A stretch of 43,014 bases of DNA from Bacteroidota bacterium (lineage in GTDB: Bacteria; Bacteroidota; Bacteroidia; Bacteroidales; UBA4417): positions 186,325-229,338 of the forward strand of contig JACAAZ010000008.1 in assembly GCA_013376995.1 (NCBI GenBank), written 5' to 3'. Below, one piece after another: positions 42,953-43,014 of the stretch. Each line of letters begins with the position of its first letter. Position 1 is the first letter of the stretch. Made by a program: the position numbers and the translations under genes. The notes under the pieces were generated by a model. The model did no database searches, was not told the origin of the DNA, and saw only the letters and a program-made list of their open reading frames with translations.

Positions 42953-43014
42953 GTGAAAGCTCTAACACTCCTGTTTTCAGCAGTAATCCTGCTGGCAATC
43001 AGTTCATTTGCCCA
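42953..43014 (+). CDS. partial secreted protein (start only, cut by window edge)
   Basis: A GTG codon opens 20 codons that read as a clean signal peptide: Lys at position 2, then a hydrophobic core (LTLLFSAVILLAISSFA) that should be cleaved close to the window end. Nothing else of the protein is visible, so its family is unknown. Confidence 0.5.
   Translation, partial: MKALTLLFSAVILLAISSFA

Noticed and set aside
1-43014. CRISPR arrays, tRNA or rRNA genes, integrase or complete insertion sequence
   Set aside because: I looked for regular spaced repeats, RNA-gene signatures and transposase motifs on both strands and found none.

Overview
This looks like chromosomal DNA of a free-living or environmental member of the Bacteroidota. 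The markers are a SusC/SusD pair, a hybrid two-component regulator, several TonB/DUF4249/LytTR genes, type IX secretion (T9SS) C-terminal sorting domains, BACON domains, and promoter-like TAnnTTTG boxes. T9SS-sorted enzymes next to SusCD argue against a typical gut Bacteroides and favour an environmental Bacteroidales/Marinilabiliales-type lineage; this placement is inference. I found no tRNA, rRNA, CRISPR array, phage or complete insertion sequence. Gene density is high and base composition looks even.

Layout. (1) 144-5882, minus strand: a tight unit of LytS-type histidine kinase, TonB-dependent receptor with an STN signalling domain, and DUF4249 lipoprotein, followed after a 343 nt gap by a LytTR response regulator. 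(2) 6007-9734, plus: a secreted copper-protein cluster. It holds an amicyanin-like cupredoxin lipoprotein, a decayed second copy of it, a DNRLRE/dockerin-like secreted protein, and a cupredoxin-BACON-BACON-T9SS surface protein, closed by a strong terminator. (3) 9856-14300: an e(P4)-type acid phosphatase, an acyltransferase-3 membrane protein, and a TetM/EF-G-like GTPase. (4) 14882-32388: a fructan polysaccharide-utilisation locus (PUL). It holds a sugar porter, fructokinase, SusC, SusD, a probable surface glycan-binding protein and two GH32 enzymes on plus, then a secreted MORN-repeat protein and the fructose-type hybrid two-component sensor on minus. (5) 32768-34537: OsmC-like protein, DUF6064-like membrane protein and a small outer-membrane-barrel-like protein. 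(6) 34764-38583: a cytosolic five-PAS LytS-type kinase with two tandem response regulators, the first reduced to a bare receiver. (7) 38825-43014: an Ogt-type DNA methyltransferase, a small YCII/MIase-like protein, a barrel plus GIN-domain (DUF2807) pair, a Gfo/Idh/MocA oxidoreductase, and the start of a secreted protein cut by the window edge.

How the PUL should work. GH32 enzymes cut fructan at the surface and in the periplasm. SusC/SusD and the glycan-binding lipoprotein capture and import oligosaccharides. The sugar porter moves fructose into the cytoplasm and the PfkB kinase phosphorylates it. The hybrid sensor, with its RbsB-like periplasmic domain, should switch the system on. The layout resembles the Bacteroides thetaiotaomicron levan locus (BT1754-BT1765), but the large GH32 carries a T9SS signal instead of a lipoprotein anchor.

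Between genes there is unusual repeat content: a 165 bp MITE-like element with perfect 17 bp inverted ends before the first GH32, a 123-125 bp direct duplication before the sugar porter, two families of short palindromes scattered over the window, and low-complexity tandem tracts.
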